64,000 nucleotides of DNA, from assembly GCA_024516155.1 (NCBI GenBank), contig JAJJXM010000007.1, positions 1,054,001 through 1,118,000 of the forward strand. Direction: 5' to 3'. The notes beneath the pieces are model-generated. The model was not told the origin of the DNA. It ran no database searches and was given only the letters and a program-made list of their open reading frames with translations. Positions 54,496 through 64,000 of the stretch are shown piece by piece (the first letter of the stretch is position 1; the number at the start of each line of letters is the position of its first letter). Position numbers and translations under genes: made by a program. This DNA is from Pyronema omphalodes (Eukaryota > Ascomycota > Pezizomycetes > Pezizales > Pyronemataceae).

Positions 54496-57400
54496 TCCAT
54501 CAACAGCCTGTTGGCTCTGTTGTTGGACCAGCCCCTGCCTCGTCTTTCGTTTCATCTCAGGAAATCGTTTATGTATCCGCTAGTTCTTTGTCAAGTAAAC
54601 AAGAAAACGAATTGGATGGGAATCATTTGGTCGTGCCATGTACATTAACTGAACACAATACCAAGATCGATACTCATGCTCTCGTAGACTGCGGATGCAC
54701 AGGAATTTCCTTCATGAACGAAGACTTCGCACGCCAACACAACTTCCCCCGTTATCAATTGAAAAACCCCAAAATGGTCGAAGTAATTGATGGACGACCT
54801 ATTTCATCAGGAGACATCACCGAATACGTTGAAGTCGAATGTACAATAGGAGACCATCATGAATTACTAACTGCCTACGTTACTCGGCTTGGTCATTATC
54901 CCCTCGTTTTAGGAATCCCATGGCTTCGTAAACACGATGTTACAATAAACTTCGCCGATAACGATATCAAATTCTCATCACCGAACTGCCTCCCCCACCG
55001 AACCACGTTAACACCCACCCCTGTTAAGGGTATTGCTCCGAAACAACAGAATAAGATCTGTGCCATTTCAGCTACGACGTTTCGACGCATTGTAAACAAT
55101 GCCAACAACCGTTACGGAAAAGTCGAACAATTCTCCTTATCTTTGAATGAAATCACCACAGCTCTTCAACCAGAGAAAGAGGAACCGGATCTTAAGACTA
55201 TTGTACCACCCGAATATCACCAGTACTTGGGAATCTTCGAAAAGGTCAACGCCGACAAGTTACCGCCCCATCGACCGTCGGATCACAAGATATCACTCGT
55301 CGATGGTTTTCAGCCTCCCTTCGGTCCTCTTTACTCCCTATCACGTCCAGAGTTGGAGGAATTGAAACGTTGGTTAGATGAGAACCTTACCAAAGGTTTC
55401 ATCCGTGCTTCCTCGTCCCCAGCGGCCGCTCCCATTCTTTTCGTAAAGAAAGGCGATGGTTCATTACGTTTGGTGGTCGATTATCGTGGAATCAACGCCG
55501 GAACGATCAAGAATCGCTACCCTCTTCCCCTGATGCAGGATACCTTAATGAACCTTTCAAGAGCTAAGTGGTTCACTAAGCTCGACATTAGGGGGGCGTA
55601 TAACTTAATACGTATGGCAAATGGGGAAGAATGGAAAACCGCTTTTCGTACCCGGTACGGATTATTCGAATCATTGGTTATGCCTTTCGGACTTACCAAT
55701 GCCCCTGCTACGTTTCAGAACTTCATTAACGACGTATTGGCACCTTACCTTGATCGATTCTGCACTGCCTATTTGGATGACACCCTGATCTATTCGGATA
55801 ATCTCGAAGAACACAAACAACATGTTAAATTGAGTCTCGAAGCATTCGAAAAAGCAGGGTTACATCTCAAACCAGAGAAATGCGAGTTCCACCAGAAGGA
55901 AGTAAAGTACTTAGGACTCATCATTAGTACAGAAGGTATAAAGATGGATCCTGAGAAGATTACTGCAGTTCGAGATTGGGAATCTCCCCGGAACCTCAAA
56001 GATGTTAGAGCGTTTTTGGGATTTGCAAACTTCTATCGACGTTTCGTTAAGAACTATTCAAAAATAGTCCAACCTCTTACGTTACTCACACGTAAAGGAG
56101 TTCCTTTCGTCTGGTCAGAATCCCAACAACAGGCCTTTGAGGAATTGAAATCAACATTTACATCCGCCCCCGTTTTGGCTCGTTTCGACCCAGACCGGGA
56201 TGTTATTGTCGAAACCGATGCTTCTGATTATGTCTCCGCCGGAGTTCTTTCTCAATATGATGATGAAGGAATCTTACATCCTATTGCTTACTTCTCAAAG
56301 AAACATTCCCCCGCTGAATGTAATTATGAGATATACGATAAAGAACTCATGGCTATCGTCCGGGCCTTCGAGGAATGGCGTCCCGAATTGCAATCTGTTA
56401 TTAACCCCATCCGAGTACTGTCAGATCATAAGAATCTGGAATATTTCACTTCGACAAAGCTCTTGAACCGCCGTCAAGCCCGTTGGTCCCAGTTCTTGTC
56501 TCAGTTTAATTTTAAGATTGTTTACCGCCCCGGTACCGCAGGCGGTAAACCAGACGCACTGACTCGTCGATCCGGAGATCTGCCTAAAGAGGGGGATGAA
56601 CGCTCCCTAGAGAACCACACAACGATCATTAAGCCAGAGAATATCCTTCACGCTGCGGCTGTTACCCCCAGTAATCAACAAACAATAACGAATTCGCAAC
56701 AAACCGTAATACCGGACCCACAACAAACAAACCCCACTTTATCCCAGCTCTTCACGGAAGCCTACGAGAAAGACCCATTCCCCATTAAGGTTATTGAAAT
56801 GCTAAACAATAACACTCGTTATTGTAAAGACATTACATTAGCTGAATGTACAGTAAACAATAACCGTTTATTCTACCGGGGATGTTTATGGGTCCCGAAT
56901 TACGAACCCCTACGATTACACCTAATGCAACAACACCACGACTCTCCTACGGCTGGACACCCAGGTAGATCTAAAACATTAGAATACCTCTCAAGAACCT
57001 ATACGTGGCCCCAGATGAGGACAGACGTGGAAAGATATATTCAAAATTGTCATACCTGCCAACGTTCGAAACCTACCAGACATGCCCCGTTTGGTATCCT
57101 ACGTCCACTACCTATTCCAGAAAGACCTTGGCAGGACATATCAATGGACTTCGTAACAGGATTACCGTGGTCCAATGGGTGTGATGCAATTTGGGTAGTT
57201 GTGGATAGATTAACCAAAGAACGACATCTGATTGCCTGTCGAACAGACATCGACGCAAAGGAATTATCGTCTTTGTTTATTACCCACATTTTTCGATTGC
57301 ATGGACTCCCTCTTACCATTATCTCTGATCGAGGACCTCAATTCGCTGCTTTGTTTTGGAAGAATCTCTGTCGACGTTTGGGAATCGAGCCTCGATTATC

Positions 57401-58211
57401 TACAGCATTCCATCCTCAAACGGACGGCCAAACAGAACGAATGAACGCCATTATGGAACAATACCTCCGAGCTCACGTCAACTATCTTCAAGACGATTGG
57501 GCTGATTGGTTACCATTAGCGGAATTCGCTGCGAATAACCAAGCATCCGAGACAACGGGAACTTCCCCGTTCTTTGCTAATAAAGGATTCGACCCCCGTT
57601 GTCAATTCGATTTACTTCCAGCAGCTACGAACGATGTAAACGATCGACGGGCCCTCACAACTTCGAAAACCCTCGCCGAAATCCATAACCATTTACGAGC
57701 TGAGATCAACAGAGCTAATCTACGTTATCAAGAGAATGCCGATAAACATCGACTCCCGTCACCGAATTATCAGCCCGGAGATCTGGTATGGATGAATGCC
57801 CGTAATTGGAAAACCCGTCGACCCTCCCGGAAATTAGACAACAAACGTTACGGACCCCTCAAGATTATCGCCAAAGTATCCCCCTATGCCTATCGATTAG
57901 AACTACCTCCGACAATGAAATGTCACAACGTTCAACATGTTTCCTTATTGGAACCCGCTGCGAATGACCCCTACCCCGGTCAACAATCAGACCCACCACC
58001 CCCGGTGGAAATCGACGGTGAAGACGAATACTTCATCGAAGCTATCCTCGACTCCCGAATTCACCGGAAGAAACTTCAGTATATGGTTAAATGGGTTGGA
58101 TACGATATGCCCGATTGGGAACCCGCCGAACTCCATTTCGACAGTAAAGCCGTTCACGACTTTCATAAAAAGTATCCCGATAAACCGGGACCCCTCCCCA
58201 ACTTATCTTAG
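54489..58211 (+). CDS. pol: Element C Pol polyprotein (PR-RT-RH-INT-chromodomain), intact
   Basis: 1,240 codons are open in the -1 frame from the gag stop. Protease: ALVDCGCTGISF (D-C-G active-site variant). RT: LRLVVDYRGINA, MPFGLTNAPATFQ, YLDDTLIYS. RNase [17 protein letters not shown], with KNLEYFTSTK later. Integrase: HHCC zinc module (HPGRSK..YTWPQM..CHTCQRSK), core D in [31 protein letters not shown]. Chromodomain: EYFIEAILDSR, LQYMVKWVGYD, DWEPAE. Pol ends in TAG-free sequence to TAA at 58211, and the polypurine tract and 3' LTR follow within 40 bp. The family is chromovirus-type Ty3/Gypsy, related to D. Confidence 0.95.
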   Translation, partial: RVVHQQPVGSVVGPAPASSFVSSQEIVYVSASSLSSKQENELDGNHLVVPCTLTEHNTKIDTHALVDCGCTGISFMNEDFARQHNFPRYQLKNPKMVEVIDGRPISSGDITEYVEVECTIGDHHELLTAYVTRLGHYPLVLGIPWLRKHDVTINFADNDIKFSSPNCLPHRTTLTPTPVKGIAPKQQNKICAISATTFRRIVNNANNRYGKVEQFSLSLNEITTALQPEKEEPDLKTIVPPEYHQYLGIFEKVNADKLPPHRPSDHKISLVDGFQPPFGPLYSLSRPELEELKRWLDENLTKGFIRASSSPAAAPILFVKKGDGSLRLVVDYRGINAGTIKNRYPLPLMQDTLMNLSRAKWFTKLDIRGAYNLIRMANGEEWKTAFRTRYGLFESLVMPFGLTNAPATFQNFINDVLAPYLDRFCTAYLDDTLIYSDNLEEHKQHVKLSLEAFEKAGLHLKPEKCEFHQKEVKYLGLIISTEGIKMDPEKITAVRDWESPRNLKDVRAFLGFANFYRRFVKNYSKIVQPLTLLTRKGVPFVWSESQQQAFEELKSTFTSAPVLARFDPDRDVIVETDASDYVSAGVLSQYDDEGILHPIAYFSKKHSPAECNYEIYDKELMAIVRAFEEWRPELQSVINPIRVLSDHKNLEYFTSTKLLNRRQARWSQFLSQFNFKIVYRPGTAGGKPDALTRRSGDLPKEGDERSLENHTTIIKPENILHAAAVTPSNQQTITNSQQTVIPDPQQTNPTLSQLFTEAYEKDPFPIKVIEMLNNNTRYCKDITLAECTVNNNRLFYRGCLWVPNYEPLRLHLMQQHHDSPTAGHPGRSKTLEYLSRTYTWPQMRTDVERYIQNCHTCQRSKPTRHAPFGILRPLPIPERPWQDISMDFVTGLPWSNGCDAIWVVVDRLTKERHLIACRTDIDAKELSSLFITHIFRLHGLPLTIISDRGPQFAALFWKNLCRRLGIEPRLSTAFHPQTDGQTERMNAIMEQYLRAHVNYLQDDWADWLPLAEFAANNQASETTGTSPFFANKGFDPRCQFDLLPAATNDVNDRRALTTSKTLAEIHNHLRAEINRANLRYQENADKHRLPSPNYQPGDLVWMNARNWKTRRPSRKLDNKRYGPLKIIAKVSPYAYRLELPPTMKCHNVQHVSLLEPAANDPYPGQQSDPPPPVEIDGEDEYFIEAILDSRIHRKKLQYMVKWVGYDMPDWEPAELHFDSKAVHDFHKKYPDKPGPLPNLS

Positions 58212-58236
58212 AAGTTACTTCGCCGGAGCTCAGTCC

Positions 58237-58250
58237 AAGAAGGGGGATCC
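58237..58250 (+). other. Element C polypurine tract
   Basis: AAGAAGGGGGATCC lies directly before the 3' LTR (TGTCACGGC). Confidence 0.8.
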
Positions 58251-59391
58251 TGTCACGGCTCGAGAATTATTACCTTCCCCCTCCTCGTCATTCATTCACC
58301 TATTATCATTCGCTTCATTATTCAGCACTCGTTTGTTTATTCATTTCTATTATCCTTCGGTCTTCGATCATCACTCGTCACTCGCCTGGGTTAGGGTTGC
58401 GCTCAATTCCCAAATTGTCAAAAAAGGTCACGTGACTTATCCCCAGGGTTAGGGGTCAGCTCGGATCCCTTTTCGGAAATTCCATACTTACGGTCTACCG
58501 ATCATCTTATCCGATTAGATAAGATCGGTCACGTGTTCTAATCAATAGTAGATCAGTATGCACGCGCACTGGTCTACTAATGTGCGCACACGTGACTAGG
58601 GCTAGGGCACGATCATCTTATCGATAAGATAAGATCTAGTCATGTGACCTTATCAGTATTGCACCATCTTTCCAATCGCAGCTGATCTGGTTTCACGTGA
58701 CTAGGGTTAGGGTTGCACCCGCACGCACACAAACTAGGGTTAGGTTTGTGACCGTACGCGCACAGCTAGGGTTAGGGTTACGGACGCACGCGCACGATTA
58801 GGGTTACGGAAGCGCGCGCGTGACTACGCTTAGGGTTACGCTAGCGCGCACGCGAAGCACGCTACCGCGCACACGAGTTACGCTATCGCGCACGCGAGAT
58901 ACGCTAACGAGCGCGCGACGAGGCTGTGCACGCAAACACGCTAATTTGGTACGAACGCGTTAGCGCGTCTAGAACGCGCAACCGCGACCGCGTTGTTTAC
59001 TTAGTTATTTTTCGGGAAAATTCTGCAAGTAGTGGCTCGGCGTGTAAGGAGGAAAAATTGTATATAAGAGGATTGTTTCTTTGTTTGTTTATTTTGTTTT
59101 TCTTTTCTCCTTACACAGTTATTTGTTTATTTACAAATTCAAATACTTTGTCGAAAATCTTTGTTTACGTCCTCGTTCTCGTCCCCGTCTTTGGATCTCT
59201 TTGTCCCTTGAAATCTTTGTTTATTTCCTTAACTTCTAAACACAGAAAGTCTTTAAGTTGATGCTAGACACAGCTTAAGAGTTTCTAACGTTGAAGTTAT
59301 TATAAGGATATATCCATTGAACTCAAGAGTGAATAATTGAGAAGAGCCCTCAGGTTCTCCGTCAGCTATCTCTCCCTTGTTCGCCGTTACA
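58251..59391 (+). repeat. Element C 3' LTR
   Basis: 1,141 bp; it carries the same modules as the 5' LTR. Differences noticed include one extra A in an A-run near 58421 and a few single-base changes around 58811, 58866, 58981 and 59227. GTAGG follows. Confidence 0.96.
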
Positions 59392-59726
59392 GTAGGGGGT
59401 GCGGCGGCTCGCGGTGCTGGTTCTGGGCCGTTCGGGTAGACCTGGACGGAGCCAGTCTGGATCACGACAGGGGGAATGGGGGCAGGGGTGGGAGCTTCCG
59501 GAGCGCGGGAGGCGACAGGGCTGGATACCCGAGTGCTGTTACGGGAACCGGGGGTTTCCGCGAGGTCGTTTAAGAGATAACCCGTGGGGTGGTCCTGAGC
59601 GTCTAAGATGGATTGTGCAAGTTGTTTGGTAAAGGTGAGCGGCTCATGGCCGTCGGGGAACTGGGTCATGGCGGCGGCGTTCACAATTTGTTGCCAGTGG
59701 CCTTCGTCAATCAGTTTAATATGCAT
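59392..59726 (-). pseudogene. gag: Element D2 gag, N-terminal part (cut by element C)
   Basis: ATG at 59726 (MHIKLIDEGHWQQ) opens a frame matching the D1 gag start and running to a Pro/Ala-rich linker (TPAPIPPVV, EPAPRAAAPP). It is then interrupted by the element C right LTR at 59391/59392. The rest of gag lies at 50977-51993. Confidence 0.92.
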
Positions 59727-59958
59727 TTTGGCGGGCTCTGAGGATTGGCTTGAGTCTGATGGTGCGGCGGATGTGCTCCTGATAGGTATAGTCCTGGAGT
59801 TGCCAGCGGACCACAAGGTAGCAGTTATTTTCTGCTCGTCGGATGGTTCTTCGCACGGCGCCAGCGAATCTGTCGGGGATCCCAAAGGTTTCGTATGAGG
59901 TGTGCGTTTCAAGAGCTTGTTTTAGTGCGTAGGTCCAGGCAGAACCGGTGCGGTTCAT
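59716..59958 (-). CDS. Small ORF between 5' LTR and gag in D2 (80 residues), unknown
   Basis: Same ORF as 46429-46671 in D1: ATG at 59958, MNRTGSAWTYALKQ start, ARQNAY-TAA end overlapping the gag ATG. It is open in both copies although D1 gag is mutated. The D2 leader has an extra CGAT (GATCGAT) between this ORF and the LTR compared with D1. Confidence 0.55.
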   Translation of the reverse strand: MNRTGSAWTYALKQALETHTSYETFGIPDRFAGAVRRTIRRAENNCYLVVRWQLQDYTYQEHIRRTIRLKPILRARQNAY

Positions 59959-59993
59959 GCGTGTCGGTTGAATAGTTAATCGATCGAACGTAA

Positions 59994-60522
59994 TGTCAGG
60001 GACACGAGAACGGACGTTCAAGGGACACACTGAACACTACCGGAAAGAGGGACTAGGCAGGTTCCGGAACGGGGAACGGCAGGACAAGGACCGAAGTGCT
60101 CGTCAGACGGACGGCACACTAAACAGGGACAGGGACAAGGACAAGAGTGACGTAGGACTTAGGAGAGGAATTCTTATATTAGGAGTCAGGAGAAGACACA
60201 AGACGTTCGATGGAGAATCTCGACAACGGGGAGGCAAGCCTCCTTATGTACAAAGGGGCGGCCAGCACTCTTGCTGGGCCGTCATACAATCATCGCTACA
60301 TGAGCTTCCGTTCTCCATCGATTCAACTGCGACGCCACAGCTCTCCAGCTCGTGGTACGTCATCCATCATCAATCAGTCTCTTAGTCAACATGGCACGGC
60401 ACACACAACAACACAACAACACAACGGCAACACAACACGGCAAGACAACGGCACGATGTCGATCAACAACCACGACAACATGATGACGCAACACAACGGC
60501 TCGTCAGCCGTGTGCCGTGACA
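59994..60522 (-). repeat. Family D LTR 3 (5' LTR of D2)
   Basis: 529 bp with TG..CA ends; about five substitutions relative to LTR 1 and LTR 2. Its right flank GTTAT is family-E pol, not the CAGAC found left of LTR 1. Confidence 0.94.
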
Positions 60523-63500
60523 GTTATGGCATTTCATCGTTGGGGGTAGTTCTAATCGGTAGGCATAGGGGGATACTTTGGCGATATTCTTGAGGGGTCC
60601 GTAACGTTTGTTGTCTAATTTCCGGGAGGGTTGACGAGTTTTCCAATTGCGAGCATTGATCCATACCAGATCTCCAGGCTGATAATTCGGCGACGGGAGT
60701 CGATGTTTATCGGCATTCTCTTGATAATGTAGATTAGCTCTATTGATTTCAGCTGGTAGATGGTTGTGGAAATCAGCGAGGGTTTTCGAAGTTGTGAGGG
60801 CCCGTCGATCGTTAACATCGCTCGTAGCTGCTGGGAGTAAATCGAATTGACAACGGAGGTCGAATCCTTTATTAGCAAAGAACAGGGAAGTTCCCGTCGT
60901 CTCGGGTGCTTGGTTGTTTGCAGCGAATTCTGCTAATGGTAACAAATCAGCCCAATCATCTTGAAGATAGTTGACGTGGGCTCGGAGGTATTGTTCCATA
61001 TTAGCGTTCATCCGTTCTGTTTGGCCGTCCGTTTGTGGATGGAATGCCGTAGATAATCGAGGCTGGATTCCCAAACGTCGACAGATATTCTTCCAAAACA
61101 AAGCAGCGAATTGGGGTCCTCCATCAGAGATAATGGTAAGGGGGATTCCATGCAATCGGAAGATGTGGATAATAAACAAACACGATAATTCCTTTGCGTC
61201 AATATCTGTTCGACAGGCAATTAGATGTTGTTCTTTGGTTAATCTGTTCACAACTACCCAAATCGCATCACACCCATTAGACCATGGTAATCCTGTTACG
61301 AAGTCCATTGATATGTCCTGCCAGGATCTTTCTGTAATAGGTAGTGGGTGTAGAATACCAAACGGGGCATGTCTGGTAGGTTTCGAACGTTGGCAGGTAT
61401 GACAATTTCGAATATATCTTTCCACGTCTGTTCTGATCTGGGGCCACATATAGGTTCTTGAAAGGTATTCTAATGTTTTAGATCTACCTGGATGTCCAGC
61501 CGTAGCAGAGTCATGGTGTTGTTGCATTAGGTGTAGTGGTAGAGGTTCGTGATTCGGGACCCATAAACATCTCCGGTACAGTAAACGGTTATTGTTTACT
61601 GTACATTCTGCTAACGTAATGTCTTTACAATAACGAGTGTTATTGTTTAGCATTTCAATAACCTTCGTAGGGAATGGGTCTTTATCGTAGGCTTCAGTGA
61701 AGAGCTGGGATAAGGTGGGGTTTGTTTGTTGAGGGTCCGGTATTATTGTTTGTTGCGAATCCGTTGTTGTTTGTTGATTACTGGAGGTAACAGCCGCAAC
61801 GTGAAGGATATTTTCCGGCTTAATGATCGTTGTATGGTTCTATAGGGAGCGTTCATCCCCCTCTTTAGGCAGATCTCCGGATCGACGAGTCAATGCGTCT
61901 GGTTTACTGCCTGCGGTACCGGGGCGGTAAACAATCTTGAAATTAAACTGAGACAAAAACTGGAACCAACGGGCTTGACGGCGGTTCAAGAGCTTTGTCA
62001 AAGTAAAATATTCCAGATTCTTATGATCTGACAATACTCGAATTGGGTTAATACCAGACTTCAATTCGGGACGCCATTCTTCGAAAGCCCGGACGAAAGC
62101 CATGAGTTCTTTATTATATATCTCATGATCACATCGGGCGGGGGAATGTTTCTTTGAGAAGTAAGCAGTAGCATGTGAGATTCCTTCATCATCATACGGA
62201 GAAAGTACTCCAATAGAGAAATAATCGGAAGCATCCGTTTCGACAATAACATCCCGGTCTGGGTCGAAACAAGCCAGAACGGGGGCGGATGTAAATGTCG
62301 ATTTCAATTCCTAAAAGGCCTGTTGCTGAGGTTCCGACCAGACGAAGGGAACCCCTTTTAGTGTGAGAACGTGAGAGGTTGGACTATTTTTGAATAGTTC
62401 TTAACGAAACGTCGATAGAAATTTGCAAAACCCAAAAACGCTCTAACATCTTTGAGGTTCCGGGGAGATTCCCAATCTCAAACTGCAGTAATCTTCTCAG
62501 GGTCCATCTTTATTCCTTCTGTTCTAATGATGAGTCCTAAGTACTTTACTTCCTTCTGATGGAACTCGCATTTCTCTGGTTTGAGATGTAACCCTGCTTT
62601 TTCGAATGCTTCGAGGATCAATTTAACATGTTGTTTATGTTCTTCGAGATTATCCGAATAGATCAGGGTGTCATCCAAATAGGCAGTACAGAATCGATCA
62701 AGGTAAGGTGCCAATACGTCGTTAATGAAGTTCTGAAACGTTGCAGGGGCATTGGTAAGCGCAAAGGGCATAAACAATGATTCGAATAATCCGTACCGGG
62801 TACGAAAGGCGGTTTTCCATTCTTCCCCATTTGCCATACGTATTAAATCATACGCTACCCTAATGTCGAGCTTAGTGAACCACTTAGCTCTTGAAAGGTT
62901 CATTAAGGTATCCTGCATCAGGGGAAGAGGGTAGCGATTCTTAATTGTTCTGGCGTTGATTCCACGATAATCGACCACCAAACGCAACGAACCATCGCCT
63001 TTCTTTACGAAAAGAATGTCAGCAGCCACTGGGGATGAGGAGGCACGAATGAAACCTTTGGTAAGGTTCTCATCTAACCATCGTTTCAATTCCTCGAGCT
63101 CTGGACGTGATAGGGCGTAAAGGGGACCGAAGGGAGGCTGAAAACCATCGACGAGTGATATCCTGTGGTCCGACGGTCGATGGGGCGGTAACTTATCGGC
63201 ATTGACTTTTTCGAAGATTCCCACGTACTGGTGATATTCTGGTGGTACAATAGTCTTAAGATCTGGTTCCTCTTTCTCTGGTTGAAGAGCTGTGGTAATT
63301 TCATTCAACGATAAGGAGAATTGTTCGACTTTTCGGTAACGATTATTGGCATTGTTTACGATTCGTCGAAACGTTGTAGCTGAGATAGCAGAGATCTTAT
63401 TCTGGTGTTTTGGAGCAATACCCTTAACAGGGGTGGGTGTTAACGTGGTTCGGTGCGGGAGGCAGTTCGGTGAAGAGAATTTGATATCATTGTCGGCGAA

Positions 63501-64000
63501 GTTTATTGTAACATCGTGTTTACGAAGCCATGGGATTCCTAAAACGAGGGGATAATGACCAAGCCGATGACGTAAGTAGTTAGTAATTCCTGGTGGTCTC
63601 CTATTGTACATTCGGCTTCAACGTATTCGGTGATGTCTCCTGATGAAATGGGTCGACCATCAATTACTTCGACCATTTTGGGGTTTTTTAATTGGTAACC
63701 GGGAAAGTTGTGTTGGCTTGCGAAGTCTTCGTTCATGAAGGAAATTCCTGTGCATCCGCAGTCTACGAGAGCATGAGTATCGATTTCGGTATTGTGTTCA
63801 GTTAGTGTACATGGCACGACCAAATGATTCCCATCCAATTCGTTTTCTTGTTTACTTGACAAAGAACTAGCGGATACATAAACGATTTCCTGAGATGAAA
63901 TGAAAGACGAGGCAGGGGCTGGTCCAACAACAGAGCCAACAGGCTGTTGATGGACTACTCTTTTCCCTGGTCGATGTCGGGGTTTGTTGGAATATCCAAA
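60523..64000 (-). pseudogene. pol: Element E: decayed family-C pol (and gag tail), running off the window
   Basis: This is the minus-strand match to element C from its gag end (window end, GKE-TAG region with the GGGAAAA heptamer near 63961) to a point inside pol equivalent to element C 57929. Protease, RT (YLDDTLIYS retained), RNase H and integrase blocks are recognisable but broken into several frames. Stops include TGA at 62478-62480 (CGA in C), TAG at 62311-62313 and TAG at 61840-61842 (both GAG in C), plus a frameshift near 62360-62400 and another near 63540-63610. The chromodomain is missing, removed at the D2 LTR 3 junction. The start of the element lies beyond base 64000. Confidence 0.92.

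Larger units (their letters stand above)
51994..59391 (+). mobile_element. Ty3/Gypsy chromovirus-type LTR retrotransposon C (7,398 bp)
   Basis: LTRs 51994-53133 (1,140 bp) and 58251-59391 (1,141 bp) have TG..CA ends (TGTCACGGCTC .. CGCCGTTACA) and 5-bp duplication GTAGG. The polypurine tract AAGAAGGGGGATCC (58237-58250) abuts the 3' LTR. The internal region holds a small ORF, gag with one in-frame TGA, and an intact pol. The LTRs differ at roughly six positions (one A-run length change and a few substitutions), so the insertion is recent but older than element A. Confidence 0.96.
46703..60522 (-). mobile_element. Ty3/Gypsy chromovirus-type LTR retrotransposon D2, interrupted by element C
   Basis: LTR 2 (46703-47231), pol with frameshifts, gag split at 51993/59392 by element C, a small ORF, and LTR 3 (59994-60522). 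Without element C and one target duplication its length is about 6,417 bp, matching D1 (6,406). LTR 3 differs from LTR 1 and 2 at about five positions. The right flank (GTTAT then GGCATTTC) is decayed family-C pol (element E). Confidence 0.93.

Noticed and set aside
1..64000. CRISPR array, prophage or bacterial operon structure
   Set aside because: Spliced genes, chromoviruses and hAT ends show eukaryotic DNA; the only regular repeats are satellites, ankyrin coding repeats and LTR arrays.

Overview
The window is nuclear DNA from a filamentous ascomycete fungus (Pezizomycotina-like). The support is small spliceable introns of 49-121 bp with GT..AG ends, a coatomer alpha gene, a Clr5-ankyrin protein, a PaxU/TMEM53-type (DUF829) protein, DUF4419, a fungal raffinose-synthase-like GH36 enzyme, and several chromodomain Ty3/Gypsy retrotransposons. 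The class (perhaps an early-diverging one such as Pezizomycetes) is a guess.

The left half (1-24751) is an ordinary gene-bearing region. In order it holds: the C-terminal 60% of coatomer alpha (+, cut by the window edge); a small two-exon membrane protein (+); a 7-bp satellite bounded by G-runs; a Clr5 plus 18-ankyrin-repeat protein (-, three exons); a C2H2 zinc-finger protein (-, three exons); an HSL-type alpha/beta hydrolase (-, two exons); a DUF829 protein (+); a five-exon GH36 protein (+); and a three-exon DUF4419 protein (-). Exon joins were worked out by hand from splice signals, phase and family motifs. No gene cluster or shared pathway is evident. The hydrolase and DUF829 genes are divergent across a 1.3-kb spacer, and GH36 and DUF4419 are convergent.

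From 24752 to 29487 no intact gene is recognised, only a possible decayed one. The right half is then a stack of transposable elements. A non-autonomous hAT element (893 bp without its insert, 22-bp TIRs, 8-bp TSD GTGATATC) contains a complete 8,890-bp chromovirus-type LTR retrotransposon ('A', minus strand, 1,357-bp LTRs that look identical, TSD CCTAA).

From 40012 to the window end there is a second nest. Family C/E is an element whose LTR carries TTAGGG-like arrays plus GATA and CACGTG motifs. A decayed copy, E (minus strand), runs off the right edge. It is interrupted by two family-D elements arranged LTR-internal-LTR-internal-LTR, and the second of these (D2) is in turn interrupted in gag by a nearly intact family-C element (plus strand, TSD GTAGG). 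The flanks suggest that two D insertions in E recombined and deleted about 525 bp of E.

In all three retrotransposon families pol is in the -1 frame relative to gag. Families C and D share a canonical GGGAAAA slippery heptamer just before the gag stop, and both carry a small extra ORF between the 5' LTR and gag. These features, the modular LTR of family C, and the recombinant tandem array are the most interesting parts of the window.
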